Below are positions 63,990-64,000 of a DNA stretch of 64,000 nt, in pieces. The notes under the pieces were generated by a model. That model had not been told where the DNA came from. It saw only the letters and a program-made list of their open reading frames with translations, and ran no database searches. Source of the stretch: Brevundimonas mediterranea (GTDB taxonomy: Bacteria; Pseudomonadota; Alphaproteobacteria; Caulobacterales; Caulobacteraceae); NCBI RefSeq assembly GCF_014196125.1, contig NZ_JACIDA010000002.1:248001-312000 (forward strand). The letters are read 5' to 3'. How positions within the stretch are numbered: the first letter of the stretch is position 1; each line of letters opens with the position of its first letter. A program made the position numbers and the translations under genes.

Positions 63990-64000
63990 GACAGGGTTAA
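63990..64000 (-). promoter_or_regulatory. Shared 11-mer upstream of repeat-protein gene, copy B
   Basis: GACAGGGTTAA on the plus strand reads TTAACCCTGTC on the minus strand, 159 bases upstream of the GTG at 63841. The identical 11-mer lies at 59536-59546, 154 bases upstream of the six-repeat paralogue. The window ends here, so the rest of the promoter cannot be seen. Confidence 0.5.

Overview
The window looks like chromosomal DNA of a stalked or prosthecate alphaproteobacterium of the Caulobacteraceae, most likely Brevundimonas. The evidence is GC-rich coding DNA throughout, a gcrA cell-cycle regulator with seven GANTC (CcrM methylation) sites packed upstream of it, and holdfast-anchoring genes (hfaA plus two CsgG/HfaB-type genes) at the right end. 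The species call is an inference from gene content only. No rRNA, tRNA, CRISPR array, insertion sequence or phage gene was found.

Left edge (1-1034): the 3' part of a lower-GC metallo-beta-lactamase-fold gene runs in from outside the window and is followed by about 320 bases without a gene. This looks like the end of an acquired segment. From 1035 to about 21 kb are housekeeping and transport genes: dapE; a cupin-MFS pair; dcd and apaG; gcrA; an ABC-2 permease; a winged-helix regulator with its membrane partner; AMP nucleosidase; a Bcr/CflA-type exporter; an M1 peptidase lipoprotein; a DUF488 protein; an NDUFA9-like reductase; recQ; an alpha/beta hydrolase; an enoyl-CoA hydratase; a DUF1697 gene and mutM. 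Several junctions carry composite palindromic repeats.

21-36 kb: a PAP2 phosphatase, an OPT transporter, an AAA ATPase overlapping ubiG, then the forward run lysC, ptsP (nitrogen PTS enzyme I), a RodZ-like HTH membrane protein and ispG. Two small lipoprotein genes, a TauE/SafE exporter with an Rrf2 regulator, a response regulator, prfA, a membrane protein and a GST follow.

37-50 kb: the 2-oxoglutarate to succinate branch of the TCA cycle, read on the minus strand as sucC, sucD, sucA, sucB. Two features stand out: sucC and sucD are separated by a glycosyltransferase-like gene and a VapBC-type toxin-antitoxin pair, and SucB carries two lipoyl domains. Beyond it lies a TonB-dependent receptor and spinster-like MFS pair with a divergent TetR regulator.

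50-58 kb: a DUF2306 membrane protein divergent from a LytTR regulator, a lipoprotein, a solitary DNA cytosine-5 methyltransferase, the ydbL-ynbE-ydbH cell-envelope operon and an M23 (LytM) peptidase.

59.4-64 kb: the most distinctive region. hfaA, a CsgG-like gene without a lipobox and a CsgG/HfaB lipoprotein gene are joined by 4-bp overlaps. They are flanked by two paralogous secreted proteins built from six and four copies of an approximately 46-residue Asn/Ser/Thr/Ala-rich repeat. Both repeat genes carry the same 11-mer about 155 bases upstream of their starts. This looks like an expanded, curli-like holdfast-anchoring secretion system.
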